Assembly: GCF_000374925.1 (NCBI RefSeq)
Contig: NZ_KB895547.1
Coordinates: 62,001 to 126,000, forward strand
Direction of reading: 5' to 3'
Origin: Arthrobacter sp. 131MFCol6.1
GTDB taxonomy: Bacteria > Actinomycetota > Actinomycetes > Actinomycetales > Micrococcaceae
DNA length: 64,000 nucleotides
The notes below the pieces were generated by a model. That model searched no databases. It was not told where the DNA came from and was given only the letters and a program-made list of their open reading frames with translations. Shown one piece after another: positions 52,551-62,121 of the stretch. The translations under genes were made by a program, and so were the position numbers. The first letter of the stretch is position 1; each line of letters begins with the position of its first letter.

Positions 52551-53909
52551 TTACCCGGCGAGGGGCCGCCGGCTGTGGAGCCGCAGCTCCAGGTCGTGCA
52601 TCACGAGCGCCGCCAGGTCCTCCAGCGCAGCAGTATCCTCATCGCTGAACTCGCGGGGCTCACGGTCCAGGATGCAGAAGGTGCCCAGGTTGTAGCCGTC
52701 CGGAGTGCGCAGCGGCACCCCCGCATAGAACTGCAGGCCGAACTCGCCTGCCACGAGCGGGTTGGAGAGCGTCCGGGGATCGTTGATGGCGTCCCGGACA
52801 ATCCAGGCATCGCCCTGCAGGACGGCGGAGGCGCACAATCCGGGGTCCCGGCCGATTTCCGTGACGTCGGTGCCGTGGTGGGACTTGAACCAGATGCGGT
52901 CATGGTCCACAACGCTGACAATCGCCACCGGCACCGAGAACATGCGTGCGGCCAGCGCCGCGATCCGGTCGAACGCGCCGTCCGCGGGAGTGTCCAGGAT
53001 CCGGTACCGCTCGACCGCCCGCATGCGCCCTTCTTCGTCGGTCAACAGCGCGGCCGGGTCCCGGCGGCGGCGTCCCGTGCCGTTGATGACTTCCTGCCGC
53101 AGGGCCAGTGACACTTCCCGGGCCGGCGGGCGGGCCGCAGGATCCCTGTCCAGCATGGAGGTCAGCAGGGCCGCCCACAGGGGCGCGATGTCTTCGGGGA
53201 TGTCCGGGTCGTGGAGCAGCCGGGCCAGGGCGGACTGTACCGGCGCGCCGGGGTATGCCATTTTCCCGGTCAGGCCTTCCAGCAGGACCAGCCCCAGCGA
53301 ATAGACGTCGCTGGCGGGGCCGGCCGGTTCGCCGGCGGCTTGTTCGGGGCTGAGGTAGGCCGGGGTGCCGGAGCTGTCATCGGGGTCGCCGTGGTGGCCT
53401 TCGCGGATGGTGATGGCCACGCCGAAGTCGCTGAGCTTGGCGCGAGCGCGCCGGTCCTCGACGCTGTAGTCCACGAGCAGGATGTTGGCCGGCTTGACGT
53501 CCCGGTGGATGATGCCGTGGTGGTGGATATGCGCAAGACCGTCGGCGAGATCGTGTCCGATCAGCGCCATGTGGGCTGCTGACAGCGGGCCCTCGGCCGA
53601 GCGGCGGCGGAGGTCCGGGCCGCGGACGAGTTCCATCACCAGGTAGCTGAGCCGGCGGGTCGGATCGCTCAGGTCTGTCCCGGCGTCGAACAGTGTCACG
53701 AGGGCGTGGTGGGCCATCCCTGCCAGGATCCGCACTTCATCGCTTTGCCGGCGGGTCCGTTCTTCGTCCACAGTGCCGTCGCGGAAGAGTTTGACAGCCA
53801 CTTCGCGTCCCAGGGCTTCGTCCGTGGCACGGTATACGCTCGATTGGCTGCCCCGGCCAATGAGTTCTTCGATCCGGTAGCGTCCGCTGAGCAGGAAGCC
53901 GGAGTCCAT
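52551..53909 (-). CDS. Serine/threonine protein kinase fused to a GAF domain
   Basis: A 452-residue soluble protein. Kinase motifs in order are IGRGSQSSVYRATD, VAVKLF with the ATP-binding Lys, HRDVKPANILL, SDFGVAI and GTPAYLSPEQA, ending near residue 290. After a linker, residues about 310-450 form a GAF domain with YRILDTPADGAFDRIAALAA, VSVVDHDRIWFKS and AGVPLRTPDGYNLGTFC. There is no membrane helix or PASTA repeat. The start at 53909 has a weak ribosome site; a longer leader is possible. GAF could sense a small ligand or redox state and tune kinase activity. Confidence 0.9.
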   Translation of the reverse strand: MDSGFLLSGRYRIEELIGRGSQSSVYRATDEALGREVAVKLFRDGTVDEERTRRQSDEVRILAGMAHHALVTLFDAGTDLSDPTRRLSYLVMELVRGPDLRRRSAEGPLSAAHMALIGHDLADGLAHIHHHGIIHRDVKPANILLVDYSVEDRRARAKLSDFGVAITIREGHHGDPDDSSGTPAYLSPEQAAGEPAGPASDVYSLGLVLLEGLTGKMAYPGAPVQSALARLLHDPDIPEDIAPLWAALLTSMLDRDPAARPPAREVSLALRQEVINGTGRRRRDPAALLTDEEGRMRAVERYRILDTPADGAFDRIAALAARMFSVPVAIVSVVDHDRIWFKSHHGTDVTEIGRDPGLCASAVLQGDAWIVRDAINDPRTLSNPLVAGEFGLQFYAGVPLRTPDGYNLGTFCILDREPREFSDEDTAALEDLAALVMHDLELRLHSRRPLAG

Positions 53910-54086
53910 GGTTGTCAAAGGTCTACGTGGTCCCTCTAATGGGGCCGCCGCTGGAATCGGGCGGATCAGTCCAAAGCCGGGGGGAAACAAACCCCGGCAC
54001 CCGCATCGTAAGCAAGCTTACTTATCATAACGCGGAAACAGGATTACGGAAGACTTCCCAGGAGTCTTTCGCTCCGCCGCCTTGCG

Positions 54087-55700
54087 CTACTTTGCGGGGT
54101 TGTGGGTCCCGATCGGCACCAGGGTGAGGTCGGGGTGGTTCTTTTCGATCCGGCGCAGGGCCCAGACGTCGTTGAACAGGGCCAGGTATTCCCCGTCGGA
54201 GCGCAACAGGACTTCGGCGCCGGGGACGTTGGCCAGCGCCGGCATGGCGTCGGCGGTCGAGATCCGGGCCATGGAGTACGGGAGCCGTTCCAGCCGCATC
54301 GGGGCGCTGAAGTCGTGCGCCATGCGGTCTTCGACCACCTCGAACTGCATGGGGCCGACGGCGGCAAGCACGGGCGCCTGGTCGCCGCGGATGTCGGAGC
54401 GGAGCACCTGGATGACGCCCTCGTGCTCGAGTTGTTCGATGCCGCGGCGGAACTGCTTGAACCGGCTCGGGTCCTTGGAGCGCGCCACCTGGAAGTGCTC
54501 CGGGGCGAACAGCGGGATCGCCGGGAATTCCACGGGCTGGTCCAGGAACAGGCTGTCCCCCACCCGGAGGGAGGAGGCGTTCACGAGGCCCACCACGTCG
54601 CCCGGGAAGGCCTCGTCGATCACCTCGCGTTCGCGGCCGAAGACCTGCTGGGCGTACTTGGTGGCGAAGGACTTCCCCGTCCGGGTCTGGGTGACCACCA
54701 TCCCGCGCTCGAACATGCCGGAGCACACGCGGATGAAGGCAACGTGGTCGCGGTGGGCCTTGTTCATCCCGGCCTGGACCTTGAAGACGAATCCGGCGAA
54801 CGGGGCATCCACGGGGCGGGGGTCGCCGTCGACGTCGGGCCGCGGGGCAGCGGGCGGGGCGAAGTCGACGAGGGCGTCGAGGATTTCCTTGACGCCGAAG
54901 TTCAGCGCGGCCGAGCTGAAGAGGATCGGCGTCGCCTTGCCGGCGTGGAAGGCCTCGACGTCGAACGCCAGGTTGGATTCGATGACCAGCCCGGCCTCGT
55001 CCACGGCGTTGGACCAGTCGTCGCCCTGGCTGGCGGCGGCCTCGTCGGGCGTGAAGTACTCGGTGAGCGCGATGTTGGCGCCGGCGTTGTTGCGCTTGAA
55101 CTGCGCGAAGCGGTCATTGCGCAGGTCCCAGACGCCGCGGAAGTCGCCGGAGATGCCAACGGCCCAGGTCAGCGGCATCGGCTGCAGGCCGGTTCGCTCG
55201 GTGATCTCGTCCATCAGGGCCAGGGCGTCCAGGCCGGGCCGGTCCCACTTGTTGATGACAGTGATGATGGGCAGGTTGCGCTGCTTGCAGACCTCGAAGA
55301 GCTTCATGGTCTGGGTTTCCAGGCCCTTCGCGGCGTCGACCAGCATGACGGCACAGTCAACGGCTGCGAGCACGCGGTAGGTGTCCTCGGAGAAGTCGGC
55401 GTGGCCCGGGGTGTCCAGGAGGTTGATGACGGTGTCCCGGTAGGCGAACTGCAGAGCGGCGGAGCTGATGGAGATGCCGCGGTCCTTTTCCATCTGCATC
55501 CAGTCCGAGACCGTCTCCTTGCGGTTGGCCTTTCCGCTGGAGGCGCCGGCCGTGCCGATCACCTTTGCGTGCAGCGCCAGGGCCTCCGTCAGCGTGGATT
55601 TGCCGGCGTCGGGGTGCGAAATGACCGCGAAAGTCCGGCGCCGGGCAGCCTGCTTGTGAATCTCCTGGACTCGGGCGGGGCTGAGGACTTCTTGAGACAC
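54087..55700 (-). CDS. prfC: Peptide chain release factor 3
   Basis: A 537-residue translational GTPase. G-motifs are HPDAGKSTL, DTPGHADF and NKWD; the switch region is EDTYRVLAAVDCAVMLVDAA. The C-terminal domains end in EKNHPDLTLVPIGTHNPAK. RF3 recycles RF1/RF2 after peptide release. A GTG start at 55700 precedes SQEVLSPARVQEIHKQ. It is convergent with nothing downstream but the kinase gene on the same strand; its upstream region is shared with divergent disA. Confidence 0.97.
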   Translation of the reverse strand: MSQEVLSPARVQEIHKQAARRRTFAVISHPDAGKSTLTEALALHAKVIGTAGASSGKANRKETVSDWMQMEKDRGISISSAALQFAYRDTVINLLDTPGHADFSEDTYRVLAAVDCAVMLVDAAKGLETQTMKLFEVCKQRNLPIITVINKWDRPGLDALALMDEITERTGLQPMPLTWAVGISGDFRGVWDLRNDRFAQFKRNNAGANIALTEYFTPDEAAASQGDDWSNAVDEAGLVIESNLAFDVEAFHAGKATPILFSSAALNFGVKEILDALVDFAPPAAPRPDVDGDPRPVDAPFAGFVFKVQAGMNKAHRDHVAFIRVCSGMFERGMVVTQTRTGKSFATKYAQQVFGREREVIDEAFPGDVVGLVNASSLRVGDSLFLDQPVEFPAIPLFAPEHFQVARSKDPSRFKQFRRGIEQLEHEGVIQVLRSDIRGDQAPVLAAVGPMQFEVVEDRMAHDFSAPMRLERLPYSMARISTADAMPALANVPGAEVLLRSDGEYLALFNDVWALRRIEKNHPDLTLVPIGTHNPAK

Positions 55701-56076
55701 GATGCTACTTTCGCTGCGGCAGTGGACGGGTCACGGCGCGGAGAGCCCGCGGTACACCCAAGGATCCAAGTTTATCGCAGGCCGCGGACCGCGGACGAAG
55801 CGGCGGCCGGACCGCGCACGAAGCTGCCGGAGGCCGGCGCACGAGGCGGCGGCCTCCCGGCGCCAAAATGCCGTCCCGGGCGGCACCCGGGACAGCCCTT
55901 CCGGAGGCCCGCGGCGGCACGCCATAATGGACCACTTTAAGGCTTGCCTGTGCGGAAGTGGCCACGCTTTACCCCTATCATGGGGAGAGCGGGGAACTGA
56001 GTACTTTGATCCTGCCGGGAGACCCTGGAATCCGGCGCACTTGCAGGCTCGTCCCTGCACCTTTGAAGGGAAATCT
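55701..56076. other. 376-base divergent region between prfC and disA
   Basis: This should contain the promoters of prfC (minus) and disA (plus). Near 55786-55800 and 55809-55823 there is a 15-base direct repeat, GGACCGCGGACGAAG and GGACCGCGCACGAAG, with period 23. A third degenerate copy lies near 55830. Further right a GCAGG/CCTGC pair at 56043-56058 lies just before disA. I see no supportable ORF. Confidence 0.5.
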
Positions 56077-57153
56077 ATGGCTCGGAGCCCTGAAGATGCG
56101 CTCAAGGCGACCCTGGCCAGGGTGGCACCGGGCACAGCCCTCCGCGACGGCCTGGAACGCATCCTCCGCGGCCGGACCGGCGCGCTGATCGTGCTTGGCA
56201 TCGACAGGACCATCGAGTCCATCTGTTCGGGCGGCTTCGAGATCGGCATCGACTTCTCCCCCACCCGGCTGCGGGAACTGGCGAAGATGGACGGCGCCAT
56301 CGTCTGCGACAAGGATGCCAGCAACATCCTGCGCGCGGCGGTCCAGCTCGTCCCAGACTCGAGCATCGAAACGCAGGAATCGGGCACCAGGCACCGGACC
56401 GCGGAACGCGTGGCAATCCAGACGGGCGTCCCGGTCATTTCGGTCAGCCAGTCAATGCAGATCATCGCGCTGTACGTGCATGGGCTGCGCCACGTCCTGG
56501 AGGGCTCCGAGAAGGTCCTGGCCCGCGCCAACCAGGCCCTGGCAACCCTGGAACGCTACCGCTCGCGCCTGGACCAGGTCACCAGCTCGCTCTCCGCCCT
56601 GGAAATCGAGGCCATGGTCACGGTCCGTGACGTCGCCGTCACCCTGCAGCGCCAGGAAATGGTGCGCAGGATCTCCGAGGAAATCTCCCAGTACGTCCTG
56701 GAACTGGGCGAGGACGGCCGCCTGCTCTCGCTGCAGCTGGACGAGCTCACCGTCGGCCGCGGCCCGGGCAGCGACGTCATCATCCGCGACTACTCCGGGC
56801 CGGCCGCAACAGCGGAGGACATCGACAAAGCCGTCAAGGCCCTCGTCAGCTTGGGCCCAACCGAGTTGATCGACCTGGGCAAGATCGCCGGGATCGTCGG
56901 CTTCGCCGGCGGCGAGGCCAACCTCGACGCCGTCGTGCAGCCGCGCGGCTACCGTCTGCTCTCCGGACTCAAGGCCGTGCCGAAGGCCGTCGCCGACCGG
57001 CTCGTCGACCACTTTGGCGGCCTGCAGTTCCTGATGGCGGCAACGATCGATGACCTCATGACCGTTGACGGGATCGGTGACCAGCGCGCCAGGACCGTCA
57101 GGGAAGGCCTGAGCCGCATGGCCGAGGCCAGCCTGCTGGACCGCTTCCTCTGA
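56077..57153 (+). CDS. disA: DNA integrity scanning diadenylate cyclase
   Basis: A 358-residue DisA, full length. The DAC domain holds MDGAIVCD with DGA at residues 72-74 and GTRHRTAERVA with RHR at 105-107, the two cyclase motifs. A helical linker follows, and the C-terminal helix-hairpin-helix is LMTVDGIGDQRARTVREGL. It makes c-di-AMP and senses branched DNA. ATG 56077 has GAAGGG six bases upstream. It precedes mutY and follows radA by 10 kb, so the window keeps a repair cluster. Confidence 0.97.
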   Translation: MARSPEDALKATLARVAPGTALRDGLERILRGRTGALIVLGIDRTIESICSGGFEIGIDFSPTRLRELAKMDGAIVCDKDASNILRAAVQLVPDSSIETQESGTRHRTAERVAIQTGVPVISVSQSMQIIALYVHGLRHVLEGSEKVLARANQALATLERYRSRLDQVTSSLSALEIEAMVTVRDVAVTLQRQEMVRRISEEISQYVLELGEDGRLLSLQLDELTVGRGPGSDVIIRDYSGPAATAEDIDKAVKALVSLGPTELIDLGKIAGIVGFAGGEANLDAVVQPRGYRLLSGLKAVPKAVADRLVDHFGGLQFLMAATIDDLMTVDGIGDQRARTVREGLSRMAEASLLDRFL

Positions 57154-57185
57154 CCCGCTCCAAAAACCCCGTCCAACCCCTCAAA

Positions 57186-57310
57186 AACCCGTCGATTGCT
57201 CCCCACCGGCCCCCTCGCCTCGCAAGCTCGGCCAGGGAACCCTGCCGGCGTGGGCCCAGGTGCCCTTTTGAGCGCCCAAAACGGCACCTACGGAGCATTC
57301 GACGGGGGTT
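57186..57310. repeat. Composite palindromic element between disA and a membrane protein gene
   Basis: AACCCGTCGATTGCTCC at 57186-57202 is complementary, with one mismatch and a two-base offset, to 57292-57310. Inside it, AGGTGCCCTTTT pairs with AAAACGGCACCT at 57258-57289 around GAGCGCCC. The minus-strand reading contains TTGGGCGCT, as at 4249-4257. It lies between convergent genes and may also act as a terminator. Confidence 0.65.
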
Positions 57311-57316
57311 CCCGGG

Positions 57317-58033
57317 TCAGCTGAGCTGGAACACGGCCTTGGGGCTGTTCTTGTTCGCCAGCCGGGCAGTGAAGACGTAATAGGCGCCGCCGGCACCGGG
57401 CGTCGCCTCGACGGGCTCGCAGCCCTGCACCGTGCGGTTGCGCTGCCACGGGAAGTTCGCCGTTTCGCTCTTGCCCGGAGCAATGGTCTTCATCAGGTCC
57501 GCGCTCTCCGCCTGGCAGTCCCTGGAAGAGAAGATCCGGTCCGAGCCGCTGGTGATCATGTACTCCATCTGCGACGTTCCGAGGTTGACCTCGCACGGCA
57601 TCTTGTTGTTGTTGGTCACCGTGAGGCTCAGCAGCGGCTTCTCACCGGCGGCATAAGCCGGTTTGTCGGTGGCAGCAGTAACGGTGATCAGATTCTGCTC
57701 GCAGCCCTCGCCCGATGTGGCCGTGGGTGAGGCCGACGCCTCCCCGGACGCCGTGGGACTCCCCGACGCAGAGGCAGCCGGGCTGGCCGCCGGTGCAGCT
57801 CCGGCCCCGGACGGCTGGGCGCCGGAAGGCTGGCCGCCGCCCATGGCATTGGAGACCGCCACAAAGCCGCCGAAGGCCACGGCGATGACGAGCAGCAGGA
57901 CCACACCCGCAAACAGCCGGCGGCGGCGGTAGACCCGGCGGAGCGGGGGCCGTCCGGATTTGCGTCCGGATTGTCGTGGGGCCGAAGCTTTCGGCCGCGA
58001 ACCGCCCGTACCTGAAGTGCCTTGCCTGACCAT
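57317..58033 (-). CDS. Hypothetical membrane-anchored protein
   Basis: A 238-residue protein. The basic N-terminus (RPKASAPRQSGRKSGR, RRVYRRRRL) precedes one hydrophobic helix, LFAGVVLLLVIAVAFGGFVAV. A Ser/Pro/Ala linker and an external domain with VTAATDKPAYAAGEKPLLSLTV follow. The outer part has Cys in GEGCEQN, MPCEVN, RDCQAE and QGCEPV, which may form disulfides. It resembles DUF4232-like or Ig-like secreted domains only loosely. It diverges from mutY. Function unknown. Confidence 0.82.
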   Translation of the reverse strand: MVRQGTSGTGGSRPKASAPRQSGRKSGRPPLRRVYRRRRLFAGVVLLLVIAVAFGGFVAVSNAMGGGQPSGAQPSGAGAAPAASPAASASGSPTASGEASASPTATSGEGCEQNLITVTAATDKPAYAAGEKPLLSLTVTNNNKMPCEVNLGTSQMEYMITSGSDRIFSSRDCQAESADLMKTIAPGKSETANFPWQRNRTVQGCEPVEATPGAGGAYYVFTARLANKNSPKAVFQLS

Positions 58034-58127
58034 GCTTCTAGCCTAGAGAACCGCGCGGGCTATGGCGCCCGACCACGCCGCGGGACCTGACGCCGTCCCG
58101 ATCCGTTACCCCGATCTATTACGCTGA

Positions 58128-59145
58128 ATGGATCGAAACTCTAACCCCAACGCCCCCAGTATCCGCCGCGGCACCGCGGGCACCCCTGCCCGCCGGGGCG
58201 CCCGCCCGCGCCGCCAATCTCCCTGCCCTGCATGCGGCCCTGGATGACTGGTTCGCGTCCAACGCCAGGGAACTGCCGTGGCGGGCCGCGGAGTGCACGC
58301 CCTGGGGTGTGCTGGTCAGCGAGGTGATGCTCCAGCAGACGCCGGTGGTCCGGGTCCTGCCAGTCTGGGAGGAGTGGCTGCGCCGCTGGCCCGAACCGGC
58401 CGATCTGGCCGGCGAACCCGCCGGGGAGGCCGTCCGGTCCTGGGGCCGGCTCGGGTATCCGCGGCGCGCCCTGCGCCTGCACGCTGCCGCCGTCGCCATC
58501 AGGGACAGCCACGGCGGGGCCGTCCCCGGCACCTACGCCGAACTCCTGGATCTGCCCGGCGTGGGCAGCTACACTGCCGCGGCCGTCGCCGCGTTCGCCT
58601 ACGGACGCCGCGAAACCGTGGTGGACACCAACATCCGCCGGGTCCACGCGCGGCTGGTCAGCGGCTCGGCCCTGCCGGCTCAGGCCCTGACCGCCGCCGA
58701 AATGCGGCTGGCGGCGTCTCTGCTCCCGGACCGCCCCGGCGCCTCGGTGCGCTGGAACGCCGCAGTCATGGAACTCGGCGCCCTGGTCTGCACTGCACGG
58801 GCCCCCAAGTGCGGCCAGTGCCCTGTCCGGGAGTCCTGCGCCTGGCTGGCGGCCGGCGAGCCGGCGCCAACGTACACGCCCAAGGGACAGGCCTGGCACG
58901 GCACGGACCGGCAGGTGCGCGGCGCCGTGATGGCCGTCCTGCGGGCCGCCGAGGAGCCCGTGGCGCCGGTCCTGTTCCACCAGGCCCCCGCGGACCTGGG
59001 CTTCGAACCGCAAGGCGTCGGCATCCCGCTCGCGGCCCTGCACCGGCTCAACGCGGCCCCCGAGCAGCTGGAACGGGCGCTGGCCGGCCTGCTGGGCGAC
59101 GGCCTGGCCGAACTGCACCAGGGCGGCTTCCGGCTCCCGGGCTGA
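58128..59145 (+). CDS. mutY: A/G-specific adenine glycosylase MutY with an apparent 5' frameshift
   Basis: The body is a clear MutY. LPWRAAE, SEVMLQQTPVVRVLP with the catalytic Glu, LPGVGSYTAAAV (helix-hairpin-helix), VVDTNIRRVHARL with the catalytic Asp, and the FeS loop C-x6-C-x2-C-x5-C at CTARAPKCGQCPVRESC are all present. In the MutY frame there is no ATG, GTG or TTG between the stop at 58039-58041 and GTG 58309, which would delete LPWR. An ATG at 58128 in the next frame leads to a run of five C at 58153-58157. Dropping one C joins the frames and gives a 338-residue protein with a normal N-terminus. It may be a sequencing error, a pseudogenising mutation, or a start not of the usual kind. 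Confidence 0.85.
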
Positions 59146-59161
59146 GGATCTACGCTGGAGC

Positions 59162-59659
59162 ATGCGCAAGCTGGCGGCCGCGGCCGTGCTGGTCCTCACC
59201 GCAGTCCTGGCCGCCTCGTGCCGGCCCGAGGCCGCCTGCCCGGCGATCGCCCAGGCGCCCGTTGTGTCGCTCACAGTGGACCGGGAGTACGCCCCGACAG
59301 TGCGGGCCATCCACCTGGCCGCCTGCCAGGACGGCCGCTGCAAGGAGGCTGACCTCGACCTGGTTCCCGGAAGCACGGCCGTGGACCAAGGCTGTGAGCC
59401 GGGCCCCTACGGCGGCGACGGCGTCTGCTCGGCCACTTCTTCGCCCGACGGCACCCTGACCGGCATGCTGATGATGGAGACGCTGAGCGCCAGCCGGATC
59501 GAGGTGACGGCCACGGGCACGGACACCGCCGGGAACCCGCTGCCGGCCCGGACCGCGGCGTTCACGCCCCGGGCGGCGCACCCGTTTGGTGAGCAGTGCG
59601 GAACCTTCATCACCGCCAGCGTCGTGCTCGACGCGGCCGGCCTCCGCCGGGCACCCTAG
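59162..59659 (+). CDS. Hypothetical lipoprotein
   Basis: A 165-residue protein with a signal peptide ending in the lipobox LAASC. The mature part is small, with paired Cys residues (ACPAIA, ACQDGRC, QGCEPG, GVCSAT, EQCGTF) that could form disulfides, and a C-terminal beta-rich region. It lies 16 bases after the mutY stop and stops three bases before the convergent dhaM. No family is recognised. An extracytoplasmic role is implied by the signal only. Confidence 0.75.
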   Translation: MRKLAAAAVLVLTAVLAASCRPEAACPAIAQAPVVSLTVDREYAPTVRAIHLAACQDGRCKEADLDLVPGSTAVDQGCEPGPYGGDGVCSATSSPDGTLTGMLMMETLSASRIEVTATGTDTAGNPLPARTAAFTPRAAHPFGEQCGTFITASVVLDAAGLRRAP

Positions 59660-59662
59660 CGT

Positions 59663-60334
59663 CTACGGTTCTCCAAACCCCGAGCCAACCAGGCGTTCCA
59701 GGTAGCCGACCGCCTTGGCGGCGTCCGGGCCGCTGGCCTCCACGTGCAGGACGGTTCCCTTGCCGGCGGCAAGCATCATGAGCTCGGTCATGGAGGCGCC
59801 ATCGGCGCCGTTCACGGTCACCTCGGCGTCCATGCCGGACAGGCCGCCGGCGATCTTCGCTGCCGGCCGGGCATGCATGCCGGCCTGGTTGACGAGCTCA
59901 AAGTCCCCGGTGGCGTCCGGCGGCTGCTGGTGCACATGCCCGGCCTCCGCGGGATGGGCCGGGGGCCGGTAGACGGCCTCGGCCGCGTCCTTCACCGCCG
60001 CCGCTTCGGCCCCTGCCTGCGCAGCCACCGCGGCCGCGACGAGTCCTTCGACGAGGGGCGCATCAGCAATCAGCACCGAGCCCGGGTCGGCTGCAAACTC
60101 CACAGCGGACTCGGCCGTCATCACCGCGGAGCCGAGGTCCGCGAGCACCACCACGCCGTCACCGGCAGCCTTCTCCAGGGCCGCCATGACCTTGTCCAGG
60201 CTCGTGCCGATGCGGCCGTCGTCGGTGCCGCCGGCGGGCAAGATCAGGACGTCGGGAGCCATCTGCGCGGCGAGCTCGGCGGCGCCGTCCGCGATCTTGG
60301 AGCTGTGCGAGACGACCACCAGCCGGACTGTCAT
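59663..60334 (-). CDS. dhaM: PTS-dependent dihydroxyacetone kinase phosphotransferase subunit (IIA plus HPr)
   Basis: A 223-residue DhaM. The mannose-IIA-like part has the phospho-His at residue 10 in VVVSHSSKIADG. After a flexible Pro-rich linker, residues about 142-220 form a second HPr with His154 in GMHARPAA. This supplies phosphate from enzyme I/HPr to the ADP held by DhaL. It lacks the enzyme-I part of E. coli DhaM. It overlaps dhaL by four bases. Confidence 0.95.
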   Translation of the reverse strand: MTVRLVVVSHSSKIADGAAELAAQMAPDVLILPAGGTDDGRIGTSLDKVMAALEKAAGDGVVVLADLGSAVMTAESAVEFAADPGSVLIADAPLVEGLVAAAVAAQAGAEAAAVKDAAEAVYRPPAHPAEAGHVHQQPPDATGDFELVNQAGMHARPAAKIAGGLSGMDAEVTVNGADGASMTELMMLAAGKGTVLHVEASGPDAAKAVGYLERLVGSGFGEP

Positions 60335-60963
60335 TCGGCCGCTCCGGCCGCGGCGCGCAGAATCAGCGCGCTGGAGACCGCTCCGGGGTCGCGGTGGCCG
60401 ATGCTGCGCTCCCCCAGGTAGCTGGCACGTCCCTTGCGGGCGAGCATCGGATCCGTGGACACGGCGCCGGCCTCGGCGGCCTCCGCCGCGGCAAGCAGCA
60501 CCTTCCTGACATCACCGTCGCCGTCGCCGGCCGCAGCGGCGGCCGCCTCAATCGCGGGCGTCCACGCGTCCACCATGGTCTTGTCCCCGGATTCGGCCTT
60601 GCCGCGGGCCACGATCCCGTCGCGGGCGGCCTGCAGGGCGGCAGCGAGAGTGGCGGCGTCGACGTCGGAGGCCTCACCCAGCGCCGTGGCGGCCCGCAGG
60701 AACGCCGTGCCGTACAGCGGACCGGCCGCCCCGCCGACCTTGGACATCAGCGTCATGGCGGTCAGTTTCAGGGCCGCGGCCGGGGTTTCCGGCGGCGCCT
60801 CGGCAAGCTTGTCCATCACGGCCTTGAAGCCGCGGTCCATGTTCTCGCCGTGGTCCGAGTCCCCGATCGGCCGGTCCAGCTCGATCAGTTCCACCCGGTG
60901 CTCCGCCATGGCCTGCGCCGAAAGCGTCAGCCACCGCACCGCCCAGCCGACGTCCAAGCCCAC
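60331..60963 (-). CDS. dhaL: Dihydroxyacetone kinase subunit DhaL
   Basis: A 210-residue helical subunit that binds ADP/ATP. IGDSDHGENMDRGF holds the metal-ligating Asp residues and VGGAAGPLYGTAFLRAA the nucleotide loop; DKTMVDAWTPAIEA and DPGAVSSALILRA close the fold. It takes phosphate from DhaM and passes it to dihydroxyacetone on DhaK. It starts two bases after the dhaK stop and overlaps dhaM by four, so the three are one operon. Confidence 0.95.
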   Translation of the reverse strand: MGLDVGWAVRWLTLSAQAMAEHRVELIELDRPIGDSDHGENMDRGFKAVMDKLAEAPPETPAAALKLTAMTLMSKVGGAAGPLYGTAFLRAATALGEASDVDAATLAAALQAARDGIVARGKAESGDKTMVDAWTPAIEAAAAAAGDGDGDVRKVLLAAAEAAEAGAVSTDPMLARKGRASYLGERSIGHRDPGAVSSALILRAAAGAAE

Positions 60964-60965
60964 GG

Positions 60966-61967
<1,002 letters not shown>

Positions 61968-62121
61968 GGCGGTGCTCCCTGGATGGTGTCCTGGCTGCTT
62001 GCTTAGACCCTACTACCGGGGCACGGCCGGCGGTAGGCTCCCGATTCCTCCGCCCGCACCCCCTGGCGGGCTGCGAATCCCGGGGCGGCGGGGTCGGCCG
62101 CGCGTTCCGGACTCCGGCGCT
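61968..62121. other. Short region upstream of dhaK with a hairpin
   Basis: About 150 bases. GCCCGC 62052-62057 pairs with GCGGGC 62066-62071 around eight bases. The hairpin could end the uncertain minus-strand gene at 62122-62460 or lie in the dha promoter region. Confidence 0.4.

Noticed and set aside
54102-55940. A 612-residue plus-strand frame opposite prfC
   Set aside because: Antisense to the full release-factor 3 gene; Gly/Val/His/Asp-rich translation with no domain.
58309-59145. GTG 58309 as the real start of mutY
   Set aside because: It would remove the conserved LPWR segment and the first helix of the glycosylase; the open MutY frame continues well upstream, so a frameshift is the better explanation.
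44488-59145. Genomic island with mobile genes between radA and disA
   Set aside because: No transposase, integrase, tRNA-linked repeat or clear composition change; all genes look chromosomal.
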